Shown here in pieces: positions 45,714-55,769 of a stretch of 64,000 nt of DNA. The stretch's first letter is position 1. The number at the start of each line of letters is the position of its first letter. A program made the position numbers and the translations under genes. The stretch is taken from assembly GCA_021234155.1 (NCBI GenBank), contig JAJEKV010000226.1:372001-436000 (forward strand). The letters are read 5' to 3'. The stretch comes from Isoetes taiwanensis. Its lineage: Eukaryota > Streptophyta > Lycopodiopsida > Isoetales > Isoetaceae. The notes under the pieces are model-generated. The model was not told the origin of the DNA. It was given only the letters and a program-made list of their open reading frames with translations, and searched no databases.

Positions 45714-46500
45714 TTTCTATTAAGGACATAAGGGAACACAATAGTTTATCCTTGTCATAGAGATATCAATGCCTATTGAAATTCCTAGAAGCTTGAAGTG
45801 CTTTCCTTTAGGCATGATTTTCTGATAAGCTTTCCAAACTAGCAAAATCGGAGCCTTCTACTGCCCATTGGGCGAAGCATTTTTTCCATTTAACAAGACA
45901 TCCAAGGCAAGAAAAGAATTAACTAGTAATTGCCCATTGTACAATTCAAGGTACCACCTTTAGCCACGAATTCTCTGCATACTGATTACAAATTGTTGAG
46001 AATCAACTTGCGTGACCAGTCCCTCAAGCCAGCCATCCTTATAAGGAAGAGGGCATAGTTGCCAAAAGAACTTCTGCCATATTAGAAAAGAACCGAGCCA
46101 AAATACATACACCTCTTATTGGGTTATGATAGTTAGTATGGAGTGATTGTTTTGCAAACATGGCCCTAATCGATTGCCTCAAGAGAACAATATCAATGCT
46201 TAAAGGGCAAAGTGCTAGTTGATATCTTAGTTAGAGTTTTGATTGTCTAATACCCCATTTGAGTTCGGGAAGGCTTCCCTAGAAAAATAACTGAAGCTTG
46301 AGTGAAGTTGAGCAACTTCATCATGCAATCCATAGTACCCCATCCTGGCCTTGCCTTATGTGGGAAGCTCCTTATGCTGCCATAAGCCTTAGCGAAATCT
46401 AACTTGTGATAAACATTATTTTGTCCTGCCTTGCAACAACATTATTTAAGATGCTCTGACTTGGATGCAATTCCCAACTATACACTAGATATGGCCTCAC
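45714..46500 (-). pseudogene. LINE reverse transcriptase fragment, minus strand
   Basis: Read on the minus strand near 46,410, HKLDFAKAYGSIR is the conserved 'LDF-KAYD-V-W' segment of LINE reverse transcriptase. The same frame continues through MKLLNFTQASVIFLGKPSRT, comparable to the family's 'GAS--V-VNG--S' region, to a stop near 46,255. Downstream pieces (KGKHFKLLGISIGI near 45,780) resemble the later RT/thumb linker. It breaks off exactly at the Helitron 3' end, so the Helitron probably inserted into this LINE. It differs from the plus-strand LINE at 31.6-39.4 kb. Confidence 0.65.
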
Positions 46501-46913
46501 CTCTGCCATCGCCTTTGCTATGATTTGTAGTAGGAACATAAGAGAGTTAATAGCCCTCTATTACATAGCTGGTTTTTACATAAAAATTTTGATAGCATGT
46601 TGACATGAAATTCATTCCACATTAAGTGATTTCTTTCGGTACGCAAAGCCAGCAGCTCATAACCAATGCAACCGATGTTCTTGTTTTTAAGTGTGGATAG
46701 TTTGATCAATCAGAGGATAAATACCAACAGACCAGGACAGTAATAGGGGAATGAGAAAGGGCAAAGAATCCAAAGAATAACCCCTTTTCAATGAACTTTC
46801 TCTAATCTCACACTTGGTTAGCCTTTTGTGATTGCATTTGTGCTTGTACGCTTTGCAAGGCATCCTCCCATGTAAGGTTTTCATTTTCATCATCGTCCTT
46901 ATCTATGCTTACA
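46501..46913. other. Unassigned stretch between LINE fragment and GTPase pseudogene
   Basis: Two short minus-strand open frames without recognised domains lie here. The sequence may include the 3' untranslated part of the pseudogene to its right. Confidence 0.3.
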
Positions 46914-48371
46914 TCATCTTCTACCCTTGTCATTTTTCATCCGCAGGATCAAAGGGTTCTTTCGTACATGTACAGTCTTTAAATTCAGTTTGACAGTAAC
47001 ACTAGATAATGGTGTTGCACTTTCATTCATGGGTCCCTTCTTATCGTCCTGCAATTTGATTGGTTTTGCAAATTCATCAACTTTATCCACATTGGGTGGG
47101 GGCACACAAAAAAGGAATCCTTTCCCTTTGCCAATCATGAAGCACCATTTTTTCAGCAGTTACAAGATCTGGTTCTCCACCCTGTAAAGAAAGACCAGAT
47201 TTGCTAATGATCAATGAAACCATAAACTTAAACCAGAGGGATAATTTCCTACCCTTAACAGCTTTCCAGTCTGCTGGCATAGATGAGTTAAGAAATCTTC
47301 ATCATCTTGCCTGCAAGTATGGAAACAGAGAAGTTAGGAGTCAAGTTTCATTAATCTTTCTCTTTTAGATACTAAATATAAAGAAGATGCTCAGAATAAG
47401 TTCAAACACACTACCAGTCTTGCGCTTTGTATGCTCGTTTTAAATATTCCTTCTTGACATGTCAGAGAATCTCTCCAATAAGTTCTGCTGCATCTTGCAG
47501 ATTTTCCACCCATACCTGATATAAGTACAAACGTACGACATAAAACGTCTAATTCTATCCCGTTAAGGTAAACGCTGCCAAATTTCTGCGTCTAAAAGAA
47601 TCTATATATCACATCTTGGGAAGTCATGCAACAGCACAGACAAGCACTAAACAACATGCATCTCATGACACAAGATTAATTTAAAAAGAGGACGTACAAA
47701 CCCTTCAATACAATGTCTATCTCAGAGTCCTGATTTTGCTAGACGACTCTAGGTCAGTCGATTAAAAATATACGTTTTGTAAGCGTAATATATTCCCAGA
47801 ATTTTGTTTCTCCCAGAATAGGTGCAACTTTGCAGACCTAAATGTCCAAAAATATTCATATGTTTATAAGTAAACATCATCACAATGAAGAAGCTGCATG
47901 TCTTTTTTGTCCAAAAGGTATTTATAAAACCGATGATTTGCCAACATTTGGGTAGCCAATGAATCCAACCAAGATAGTCTGTTTATCACTTTCCAGCCTT
48001 GCAAACTGCCTTAAAAGTGAGAGAAAAGAACCCTGGAGAAGTTAAGACAAGATGAGACCAAATGATGCAACCCAAAGAGGCATTGCTAGTAGTGACAATA
48101 TTACCTTGCCAAAAGGGTTCGTAGCACTAGTATGAAATGCAAGCGTCGGATATTTCCATGAAAGAACATGGAGCCAGCCCTTGGTCGCTCGTGATGGCAC
48201 CAGGTCACACTATACAAATGAACATAAACAGAATAAGGGTTTCCGTTTAAGACAAAACTATCTGAGACCAACCTTACCTTGTTCAATAAGAATATAAGAT
48301 GCTTGTGTTTGCAATTTTCTCGTAAATGTTTTTCAACGTGAAAGCATCGAGTACCTTGAAGGCCTAGCGTC
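46914..48371 (-). pseudogene. NUG2-type nucleolar/nuclear GTPase pseudogene (3' part of a chimera)
   Basis: Exons read in order on the minus strand. From about 48,357: QGTRCFHVEKHLRENCKHKH and LIFLLNK, donor at 48,277; [20 protein letters not shown] (48,209-48,105, exactly 35 codons, GT/AG flanks); [14 protein letters not shown] and [13 protein letters not shown], the P-loop (48,032-47,902); VCKVAPILGETKFWEYITLT then FLID-stop-PRVV (47,837-47,702, switch region where family DCPGVVY is mutated); NLQDAAELIGEIL-stop-HVKKEYLKRAYK (47,515-47,415); [19 protein letters not shown] (47,310-47,253); [20 protein letters not shown] (from 47,181). After a frameshift there is a tail to 46,914. Family members are circularly permuted GTPases of 60S ribosome maturation. 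The N-terminal domain is missing. Stops in the G3 region and frameshifts mean no function. Confidence 0.88.
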
Positions 48372-49670
48372 AGCAAATCTTTGCACAGCCTATAATTTTA
48401 TAGATTCATATTAATGTGCATTCACCTTTTTGTTGTCCACCACATTGTGCATGCAAAAGCAACTTGGCCATGTCCTGAGCCAATAAAGTATCATGGTGAA
48501 CATCTAGATGCAGATGCAAGCATGTGCAAAGGTGCTTGTAGTCCCTAAGTTTCTGTACCTGATCAACGCTCATTCCAAACTTGTGAAAAAGAAAATGCAC
48601 TATCATAAATCCAGTACGGTTGAAACCATGCGTGCAGTGAACCATCATAAAAACATTGCCATTTTTTTCTTTTGTTTCTTCAAAACGTGTAGCCTGCATA
48701 GAATTAATAGAAAGTTAGGCTCATAGAAAGTGTATTTTGTTCGTGAAAGGGAACAAATTAACACAAAAGTATTGCTTACCTCGTAGACAAATTTATTGGT
48801 TGATTCATTATCTGGCACCTCATTCCTTCCTCTGCATGATATCTGCATGGAAAGTAGCAAATAAGCAAGTGGAATCCAGAAAATAAAAATGTTGTTTTGC
48901 CTTGCCTTTATGTCCCGTATGCCCTGTTTTGCCAACTCAACTGTTGTAATAACGTGTGGTATTTGTCAAATCAATCACCAGACCAAGCTGCACAGGAACT
49001 CATATGCAACGGTAAAAAAGGACAAATTTTCATGAATGAGAAAGCATTACACAACTTAATATAAACACGCCACAGGTTACTCAAAAACTGAAAATACCCT
49101 AGCATACGAAAATTAAAACCTCATCTCTCAATCAATGCAATAAATAAAACAGAACTGCTCTATTTCCATATCTCTTTATCCTGTCTAAACCTCGCATAAA
49201 TCCCTGTGCAAAGATTTTATTGCACTTGGCTCAAAAGAGCTCTCCTGCAGCAAAAAATAAACAAACGAATAGATCTTCTTGTCGAGTACTAAAAATAATT
49301 TGGCAATTTCAGGTTTTACACTCCTTTTTACCATCTGTAAATTTTAGTGGGCTAGGTCTTATCCTCAAAATTGAGAATCTCAGCACAATATGAACACTGT
49401 TGAGTGTTAGCAGGGGGTTATTTGTTTCCAGAATAGAACATGCAGCACATAGAATAGAGCCCACGTGCATTACATAGGCCATCAGAACTTAAAAAGCATT
49501 TGAAGTCTTGGTACAATAGTCTATTTTTACTCAATAGCAATCAGAGTAAAGGTGATGACCATTTTCTTTTATGAAGTATAAAGAAACACGCACAGCAAAT
49601 TATATTAAAAATTATATACCTCTCGTCGTGCTGCCTGCTGCTGGTGCTCGACATGTTTCCAAGAGTACGT
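48357..49670 (-). pseudogene. mRNA-capping enzyme RNA-triphosphatase domain (5' part of a chimera)
   Basis: Minus-strand exons with consensus flanks: TYSWKHVEHQQQAARRE (49,670-49,620); LGLVIDLTNTTRYYNS, then after a frameshift VELAKQGIRDIK (48,987-48,906, with an unusual GC donor); ISCRGRNEVPDNESTNKFVY (48,842-48,780, exactly 21 codons); ATRFEETKEKNGNVFMM through HCTHGFNRTGF to SVDQ (48,693-48,559, exactly 45 codons); AVQRFADARP (from 48,389). The cysteine-phosphatase signature HCxxGxxRTG is intact. In the normal enzyme this domain removes the 5' gamma-phosphate of nascent mRNA before the guanylyltransferase half adds GMP. Here the guanylyltransferase half is absent and NUG2 sequence follows within the same exon. 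The frameshift in exon 2 and a stop shortly after the fusion argue for a pseudogene. Confidence 0.9.
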
Positions 49671-50600
49671 CTAACACCTGCATAGTTCCAACTTGCATTA
49701 AGCCATGCACACAAAACATAGTATGCCAGGATTAAATTTAGATGAAAGTGAAAGTTCTAGATTGCTTGCATAGAGAAGCTAAGAATAGAATAGAATAGAA
49801 TAGTTTTTTTAACGTCCACACCAATAGGTCATGGGACCCATACAATAATAGCATCAAACGAACCCGAATAATAACATCTGATGAAATCGATCACTTTATA
49901 AAGCTCTCCCCATATTCTCTTGCTCTTGCTTTGGCCATGGTATGCCTCACTGAGTCTTGTAAACCTCCATCATTTCCTAGTTGCTCTCCCTGTTGATCAA
50001 AGCTTTCTAAATGCACATCATCAAACTGATCAGATAAACCATGGAATATGCTAATTTTCAAAATCAAAGTTCACGGTAGGCTACAAATTCTCACAGTAAG
50101 GATAACAAACCTCCAGCTCCAGTCTCAAGAAGACAAAAACTTAATATAAATTTATGTTAGCATCTATGTTCAAAGACGGCAGAGGCATGGCCAAAAACTC
50201 AAATACTCCCTTACGAAGCACACCTTTAGGAGTTGCTCCCGCCAAAAAACATGGATCGGTGGGTTCTATGCATAATGGGCCACCCATGGCAGCGGTAAGC
50301 GAGATAAAAGACCGAGCGGACTAAAAGTGTTATTCTATGGAAGCAAAAGGCGAGAAGGGGAGATCTTGTCTCGGATTCATCACTCTGGGCTCCATTCGAT
50401 TACTTGGAAAATAATTCTAACATCATTTCAACCTAAAGCAGTGACTCTGAAGAATAACATTACGCGTGTGCAATTCAACTGGTTCTACTGCCGATCTCCA
50501 CAGAGCGACCTTGACAAAGAAAAGAAAGGCACCGGCTTCAAGAAATGAGGCGTCGAGTTCTTTACGGTGACCGGTTCACAGGGAAATAGGAGGTTTGGGT
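49671..50600. other. Mostly non-coding; contains an (AATAG)n tract
   Basis: At about 49,785-49,835 a TAGAATAGAATAGAATAG run is followed by a T-run and AACGTCC, an inverted relative of a segment near 59,110-59,155. The 5' exons of the capping-enzyme gene would lie here, but I could not identify them. Confidence 0.4.
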
Positions 50601-50619
50601 AGATCACCCGGATATCCTA

Positions 50620-50695
50620 GGGATATTCTAGCATATACCTAGGATATGCCAAAAGCCCACATAAAGAAGGGTAGGGGCAACCCAAAAAGGATCAT
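50620..50695 (+). repeat. Dispersed ~70-bp repeat, copy C
   Basis: TTCTAGCATATACCTAGGAT is followed by ATGCC, AGCCCACATAAAGAAGGG and GGCAACCC. The core GCATATACCTAGGATATGC is almost a perfect palindrome. Same orientation and block order as copies A (28,905) and B (30,205). Confidence 0.75.
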
Positions 50696-50771
50696 CGCAG
50701 ACTTATATTTAAGAAAGGATCATCACAAACGTTTAAGAAGTGATTATAAACATTGCAAGTCGACACAGAGA

Positions 50772-50947
50772 CAGAGGTGGTAAGGTGGTCTAGTGGTAAG
50801 ATTGCAGTGGTGGTCTAGTGGTAAGGTCTTGGGTTGAGGTGATCCCCATCAGAGTTTAAAACCCACTGGCTACTATTGGGTGGGAGACGTGGGCGGATGC
50901 AAGTCCCCAAACCATGCCTCCCAAAAAAAAAAAACAAAAAAAAAAAA
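50772..50947 (+). mobile_element. tRNA-derived SINE with duplicated A box and poly-A
   Basis: GGTGGTCTAGTGGTAAG, an RNA polymerase III A box, occurs twice in tandem (about 50,776 and 50,809). A B-box-like GAGTTTAAAACCC lies near 50,851. The segment then carries ACTGGCTACTATTGGGTGGG, shared with the elements near 57.2 kb, and ends in an A-rich tail at 50,923-50,947. Such elements are transcribed from their internal promoter and moved by LINE machinery. Confidence 0.8.
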
Positions 50948-51852
50948 GGGATAGAGACATTTGTACATCATGAATCCCCTCAATCAATGTATCATATTTT
51001 TGTTTGCTCACCAATCTAAACTAGAATGTGTTGATAACAGAACCATAATTATACACCTGAATATTCACGCTGTCAATACAGTTAAACAACAAATGAAAGC
51101 TAAAAGCTGTAAAGTACTCGAGTTTTCCATAATGTTTGTGTGTCATGCTTACGCAGATAATAAACGAGGTACACAATTCTCGCGGTTTTACCTTAGATAA
51201 TTTTGCAGATTGTGTATAATATGTATTCTTTAATTACTGGTATATTTGAGTTACTTTAATTACTGGTATATTTGAGTTACTACTACTGTTAAAATTAAGG
51301 AGCCATGATTACAGAGGAGCTTTTCATCTGCGTTTGTGAAGTAAATTGGGCCTTTTCATTTGAATAGATCATGCATCAAGCATTATCCATTACATAAACA
51401 ATTGTTCGTCCAGTCTACGTGGGAAAAAAAAGGACTGCTCTCCAAGAATCGATGCCTTAAATTCATAGGAAAGAATGGCAGAATTCACAATCCAGTTTAG
51501 GAAGAGCAGCAAATTTTCCTGCTGAGAAAGAACAGGCCAATATCTTGATCGCATTGGCCGCCACTGTACTATAGCCCTGTGATATGAGCTGATTGTAGCT
51601 TTGGATTCAGGTTTGGATGCTGATATCTTGGTCCGGATGCTGATAATCTTGCCCTGGGTTTTGATAATCGTACTATGGCTGCTGATAACAGTTGTTGTGG
51701 GTCTTATAATCCTGCAACAACGGTTTTTTTTTCATAATCCAGGCTTAGGGGTACCTCCCCTGCTCTCCCATTACGCCAGATAAATGGGCCATTTATCAGA
51801 CATAATGGGCTTGCAGGGGGAGGCGAACCCTTTCATAGCCAGCCCTCCTTAA
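50948..51852. other. Non-coding stretch
   Basis: No gene is recognised. A small direct repeat (TTTAATTACTGGTATATTTG) occurs twice near 51,230 and 51,256. The GCTGATA/CTTG phrase near 51,615-51,660 is also weakly repeated. Confidence 0.35.
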
Positions 51853-52290
51853 ATGTTCTCCCAAAATCGAAATACAGCATTAAATTCAGAATGATTTGTG
51901 TCTGAAATAATTGTCAGGTCTTAATTTAAAATTTCCAAAGAAGAAGAAACAATTTTTACCTCATTTTTTAAGGGTCCTTCGTGTCTATTGAATCTTAACA
52001 ACTATAACTTACGGATTAATCGAGCTCTTCTTCTTGAATAGGAGCCTCTCCATATGGAGTAACTTAGGAACTCCACTGTTTTTGTTACAGGTAGATTGTG
52101 TTGCCCTCTTCTTCTTTTTATAGTGCAAATCCTTTGTTACTTAATAGAAGAAACTTCATTGTTCGTCCATTTTCCAGATCAAAATGTGATGACGATGGGG
52201 GATAAAAAATTTCATGGTGCCCAGCTTCGTGCCCAGTTTGTGATCTAATTTTTCCTTTTGGGGAATGAATCGCTTTTTTCTTATACATTT
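51853..52290. repeat. 5' flank of the homeobox gene, duplicated elsewhere (copy 2)
   Basis: This segment is nearly identical to 27,440-27,885. Here it ends about 140 bp before the ATG of the TALE homeobox frame, so it is probably the promoter and/or 5' untranslated leader of that gene. It contains no obvious long open frame. Confidence 0.9.
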
Positions 52291-52296
52291 TATAAA

Positions 52297-52347
52297 ATGG
52301 AGTCGTTTTCAGAAATGGTTGAAGAATCAATGCAGATCGTTGCTTAA
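52297..52347 (+). promoter_or_regulatory. Possible upstream open reading frame in the homeobox leader
   Basis: A 16-codon frame (MESFSEMVEESMQIVA) begins 134 bases before the main ATG, in another frame, and ends in TAA. The frame is open again after the stop until TGA just before the main ATG. It might repress translation, or be the true N-terminus disrupted by an indel and a stop. I cannot tell which. Confidence 0.3.
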
Positions 52348-52430
52348 AATCACTTCTTACCTGCAAATCAGGATACTCCAGCCTTCATCACCCAAGTTCA
52401 GACTTCAGAGCAAACAAATTGGATTCCAAG

Positions 52431-53281
52431 ATGAATATAAATTCCCCAGTTCTTCAATTTTTTTCAGACCTTTCAGATTCTCAAGGTGTTGAGAGTTTGG
52501 GAAAATTGGCGGAAGATTCAATTAAGCCTGACTTTTCAGTCTACCATTTCTGGACAGAAGATAGCATTTCGGATTGTTTAAGCTATGACATGCAAGTGAA
52601 CGACAACCCTCTTCTTTTGAATATGTGTGGATTAAGTCCGTCATATTTGGCTTCAAAATTGGATGCAAACCGAAGCGTGGAAGGCAGGGATCAAAATTCC
52701 ATGCTGCATTTTACAGAAAATAAAGCTCTCAAGGAAAATGACGAGGGTCAATTGTCGCCATGTTCCAGAATGTACCTAAATGAACATTTCATTCAACAGA
52801 AAAGATTAGGTAGCTTTCAGCATGTCAAGGATTGCTGCATTTCTCTGGAAGCTTATTCAGGCAATCGGGAAGATTTAGAAAGAGAAATCATTGAAAATGA
52901 GGATCCAGTGTGCAAAACATCTCCGCATATGCAAATCAAGACTACTAGAAAAAATAAGAAGAAGAGAAACAAGCAAAATAGGCCTCTCCGTGAAGAGGGA
53001 ATAGTAATTTTGAAAGCTTGGTTGGCAGAGCATTTGGAAAATCCATACCCAACTGCACAACAAAAACAGTTGATCGTCCAACATACAGGGTTCACGCTTA
53101 ACCAGGTAAATCGATAAGCTCTTTAGTTCGTTTGCTGTTTGATTATTGTACAGAGTAACGTACGTTTACAGCTTTTAGCTTTCGTTTGTTGTTTAATTGA
53201 CGGCAGGTGCATAGTTGGCTTGCAAATTCAAGGCGTAAATTCAAGCTTCAACGACCTCTCAAGCACCCAAACTCTTGCTGA
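52431..53281 (+). CDS. TALE-class homeodomain protein, two exons, 249 aa
   Basis: Exon 1 runs 52,431-53,105 (225 codons), then a 101-bp GT-AG intron, then exon 2 at 53,207-53,281 (24 codons plus TGA). Phase is 0 at the junction. A basic patch (RKNKKKRNKQNR, about residues 172-184) leads into the homeodomain: ILKAWLAEHLENPYPTAQQK carries the PYP loop extension that defines TALE proteins, and QLIVQHTGFTLNQ plus exon 2 VHSWLANSRRKFK forms the recognition helix with W48, N51 and R53. Position 50 is alanine and 49 leucine, unlike the WFIN of plant KNOX and BELL. The N-terminal 170 residues are acidic/serine-rich with no KNOX or BELL domain recognised. A nuclear DNA-binding transcription regulator is inferred. 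ATG 52,431 is the first ATG in frame; an in-frame TGA lies at 52,320. Confidence 0.75.
53106..53206 (+). other. Intron splitting the homeodomain recognition helix
   Basis: The donor is CAG|GTAAATC and the acceptor ACGGCAG|GTGCATAG. Without splicing, translation would end at a TAA 12 bases in. With splicing the helix is completed exactly (NQ/VHSWLANSRRK), which is strong evidence for this intron. Confidence 0.85.
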
Positions 53282-53339
53282 CTTTGGTGGTCCTATAAAA
53301 TCATACAAAGTCTACTCTTCACATAGTTTTTCCCGACCA

Positions 53340-53432
53340 AACACTCTATCTATCTATCTTCTATCATCATCCTCATCATCATCATCATCCTGCATCCATC
53401 ATCATCATCATCCTGCATCCATCACTACATAA
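53340..53432. repeat. Microsatellites (CTAT)n and (ATC)n
   Basis: A CTATCTATCT run is followed by CATCATCATC runs interrupted by CTGCATCC, in the probable 3' region of the homeobox gene. Confidence 0.95.
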
Positions 53433-53573
53433 GAGCTCTGATATGGAGTCACCCACAATTACAATTACAGTTGCCTCTTAGGCTGGATGAATCCACCTGT
53501 AAAATCATACGGTTCCTTTTTTACTACATTTACAAAATCTTCTTCCCCAGAGTTCTTATGATCAAACACTCAC

Positions 53574-53606
<33 letters not shown>

Positions 53607-53697
53607 TATTATCCTTCATCCATCACTACAGAAGAGCTCTGATCTGGAGTCACCAGCAATTACAGATGCCTCTTAGGCTGGATGAATCCACCTAGAG
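53428..53697 (+). repeat. Imperfect ~200-bp direct repeat with (CTAT)n between
   Basis: AGAGCTCTGAT(A/C)TGGAGTCACC through GATGCCTCTTAGGCTGGATG and AATCCACCT occurs at 53,430-53,502 and 53,632-53,697. A (CTAT)9-type run lies at about 53,573-53,608. No protein function is evident. Confidence 0.88.
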
Positions 53698-53794
53698 AGC
53701 CACATCCTTTTGTATACATATACAACTATATATTGTGCTACGGAATTCATTTGTATCTCTGTTCTTTCTTAACGTTATTTCTATTTATTCATCT

Positions 53795-53870
53795 ATCTAT
53801 TTTGCATTTCTTCAACAAACTATCTACTTATTTGTCTGTTTGTCTGTCTGTTTGTCTGTCTGTCTTGGTA
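53795..53870. repeat. Microsatellite (TGTC/TTGT)n
   Basis: TTTGTCTGTTTGTCTGTCTG and further TGTCTGTC runs form a pyrimidine/purine simple repeat. Confidence 0.95.
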
Positions 53871-54611
53871 TAACTCCTAACATTTGTGATCCCATCTATT
53901 TCTCGTATTCCATCTACGATTTCTCGTATCAATTGCATCTCTATTAAGGTATATTCATCCTAAAGTTCTTGCTTTGGATTTAGCTACTTCAAAAAAACCA
54001 AAAATAAATTAGTGTGGCAAGTAACAAAATGATCAAATGCAACAAAAGAACAATTCATATCCATGTTTTTTAGAAGGACAGGGACCTCTTAACGTAGGTT
54101 CTCAAAATAATTTTTCTATTTCATTTATTTTTTTATATAAGTAGCATAATTAAAAGTATGAGGATGACGTAAAAAGTACTATCTATATCTATATATCTAT
54201 TAATATCCATCAACTAATACCTACTTAGGTTTCATAATGCTTTATTTCTCATTAAAATGTCATGTCATACTACCTATTCTCCAAGTAATTTCTTGCACAT
54301 CATTAATGCTATCACTTCACTTTATCCTAACATATATAATGCAGTCTTCTTTTTTGATTTTGTTTGAGGGTGTAATATTTTTTTGAGCAGCTCTGGTATT
54401 GACACCTGGAGATGGAAAAAAAAGACTAAAAAAAACCATGACGTCAATTTCTGGCCTTCCCCTTTCTTCTTTCTTGCTCTTCAAGCAAGGCTCAACCAGC
54501 CGCCAGATCCCTGTGCCACTTCTCTGTGCCTTGCCAGAAAAGGAACAGAGGCATCGGATGCAGAAATAGAGCAGTAATCAAGTTAGGATAGAAAGCTTTG
54601 CTTCGAAGCAA
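53871..54611. other. AT-rich non-coding stretch
   Basis: No gene is recognised. The last part, from 54,400, is less AT-rich and may be the leader of the open frame that starts at 54,612. Confidence 0.35.
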
Positions 54612-55025
54612 ATGCTCTGCACCGTAAGTGTGAGTGATCTATGTTCGGCCATAGCCAGAAGCTCGTCGTCGCCATTTGAAAGCAAGGAGTTCTTGGAGCG
54701 TCGACTGGTTGAAACACCATACTTACATGGGGTTCTTTATTCACTCTATTCTTCTGTTTTTCGCTTAAAACCTCCAGCTAGCTTAGCACTTGCACTTCTG
54801 ATGCCCGGATATGGGTTTGAAGGCTGCCATAGCCAAACTACGCTCCAGCCCTTTTTAATCCCGTGGCGGCGTTTTTTGCTAAGCTCCAACAAAGCTCAAG
54901 CCCTACCAGGTGTTACGCCAAAGGGAGCTTCAAGTTATGATCACAAAGGCGGGCGGGCGATTATGGTTATTGCATCCTCGGCCATTTCAGCGGTGATTTC
55001 TCATGAAACTTTTGAATCTCTCTAA
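54612..55025 (+). CDS. Hypothetical 137-aa open frame
   Basis: It starts at ATG 54,612 (MLCTVSVSDLCSAIARSSSS) and ends VISHETFESL. The middle is moderately hydrophobic (LYSLYSSVFRLKPPASLALA). No domain is recognised. Composition and length are compatible with a real exon, and further open stretches continue to about 55,270 in other frames (MMVFEGWIYDAMGVIKGG near 55,092), followed by a donor-like GTGAGTG near 55,303. It could be a first exon or a chance frame. Confidence 0.35.
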   Translation: MLCTVSVSDLCSAIARSSSSPFESKEFLERRLVETPYLHGVLYSLYSSVFRLKPPASLALALLMPGYGFEGCHSQTTLQPFLIPWRRFLLSSNKAQALPGVTPKGASSYDHKGGRAIMVIASSAISAVISHETFESL

Positions 55026-55769
55026 TTCCTTAGATTTTGCTCGGATATTTTATCTCGATTATGAATTTATGGTTTTGCGGGGGATGCCATGATGGTTTTT
55101 GAGGGATGGATTTATGATGCCATGGGTGTAATTAAAGGCGGATTTTGCTCTCTTCTATCGGAGGTTCCCAGCCCGGACAAAGTTGATAAGAGAAAAATGC
55201 ATTTAACAAAGAGTTTGTTGGTGCGCTCTGATGGTATGGCGAGAATCCCCCACGGTTTGGGGGCTCGGTAGTAAGCGGTTTTGGTGGCTTGAAATGTGTA
55301 GGTGAGTGCATGTGGTTATAACGTTTTTTTAATGTAAAATGTGATTACTTGTTTGTAATTTAGATTGGTCTCTAGGTCATTCCTTGCATTGACTTGATGT
55401 GCAAAGCAAGGTTATATTTATCCTTAAGAAACTTGCTAAGCCTAGGCAAAAACAACGTATTTGTGTTTCTATCCTTGGTGTCCTTTGTTGCGCCCTGCGT
55501 TTTCTATCCGATACATTGGCTAAGCAACTTAATGTGGATTGATAAGCATAGTACCAATGCAATCAATACTCAAACCCATCGTTTGTTTACATCAATACAC
55601 TTTGTGTTCTTGAATTTAATGTCATTCGTGCTTTCTTCTCCATGTTGATATTTTGTTTCTCAATGCCATTGTATGCATCTCATTGTTGGAATTGCCACTA
55701 GTCTCGCGGATGTACATCAAAGAGCAAAACTATCAGGGTAACTAATGATTTGAGAGCAAAAATTCTTTT
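55026..55769. other. Non-coding or unrecognised stretch
   Basis: Apart from the short open frame at 55,089-55,271, I see nothing with family resemblance. Confidence 0.3.

Noticed and set aside
46914-49670. Intact fusion gene with two active domains
   Set aside because: Frameshifts in capping exon 2 and at the junction, stops in the G3 region and in the later GTPase exon, and a lost donor after the P-loop exon argue against a full-length product unless the sequence has errors.
50776-50864. Functional tRNA gene
   Set aside because: A and B boxes are present but no cloverleaf with matching acceptor stem, and a poly-A tail follows. It is a SINE.
53471-53947. Open frames over CTAT and TGTC microsatellites
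   Set aside because: They encode only repetitive serine/tyrosine/leucine/cysteine runs from simple repeats.
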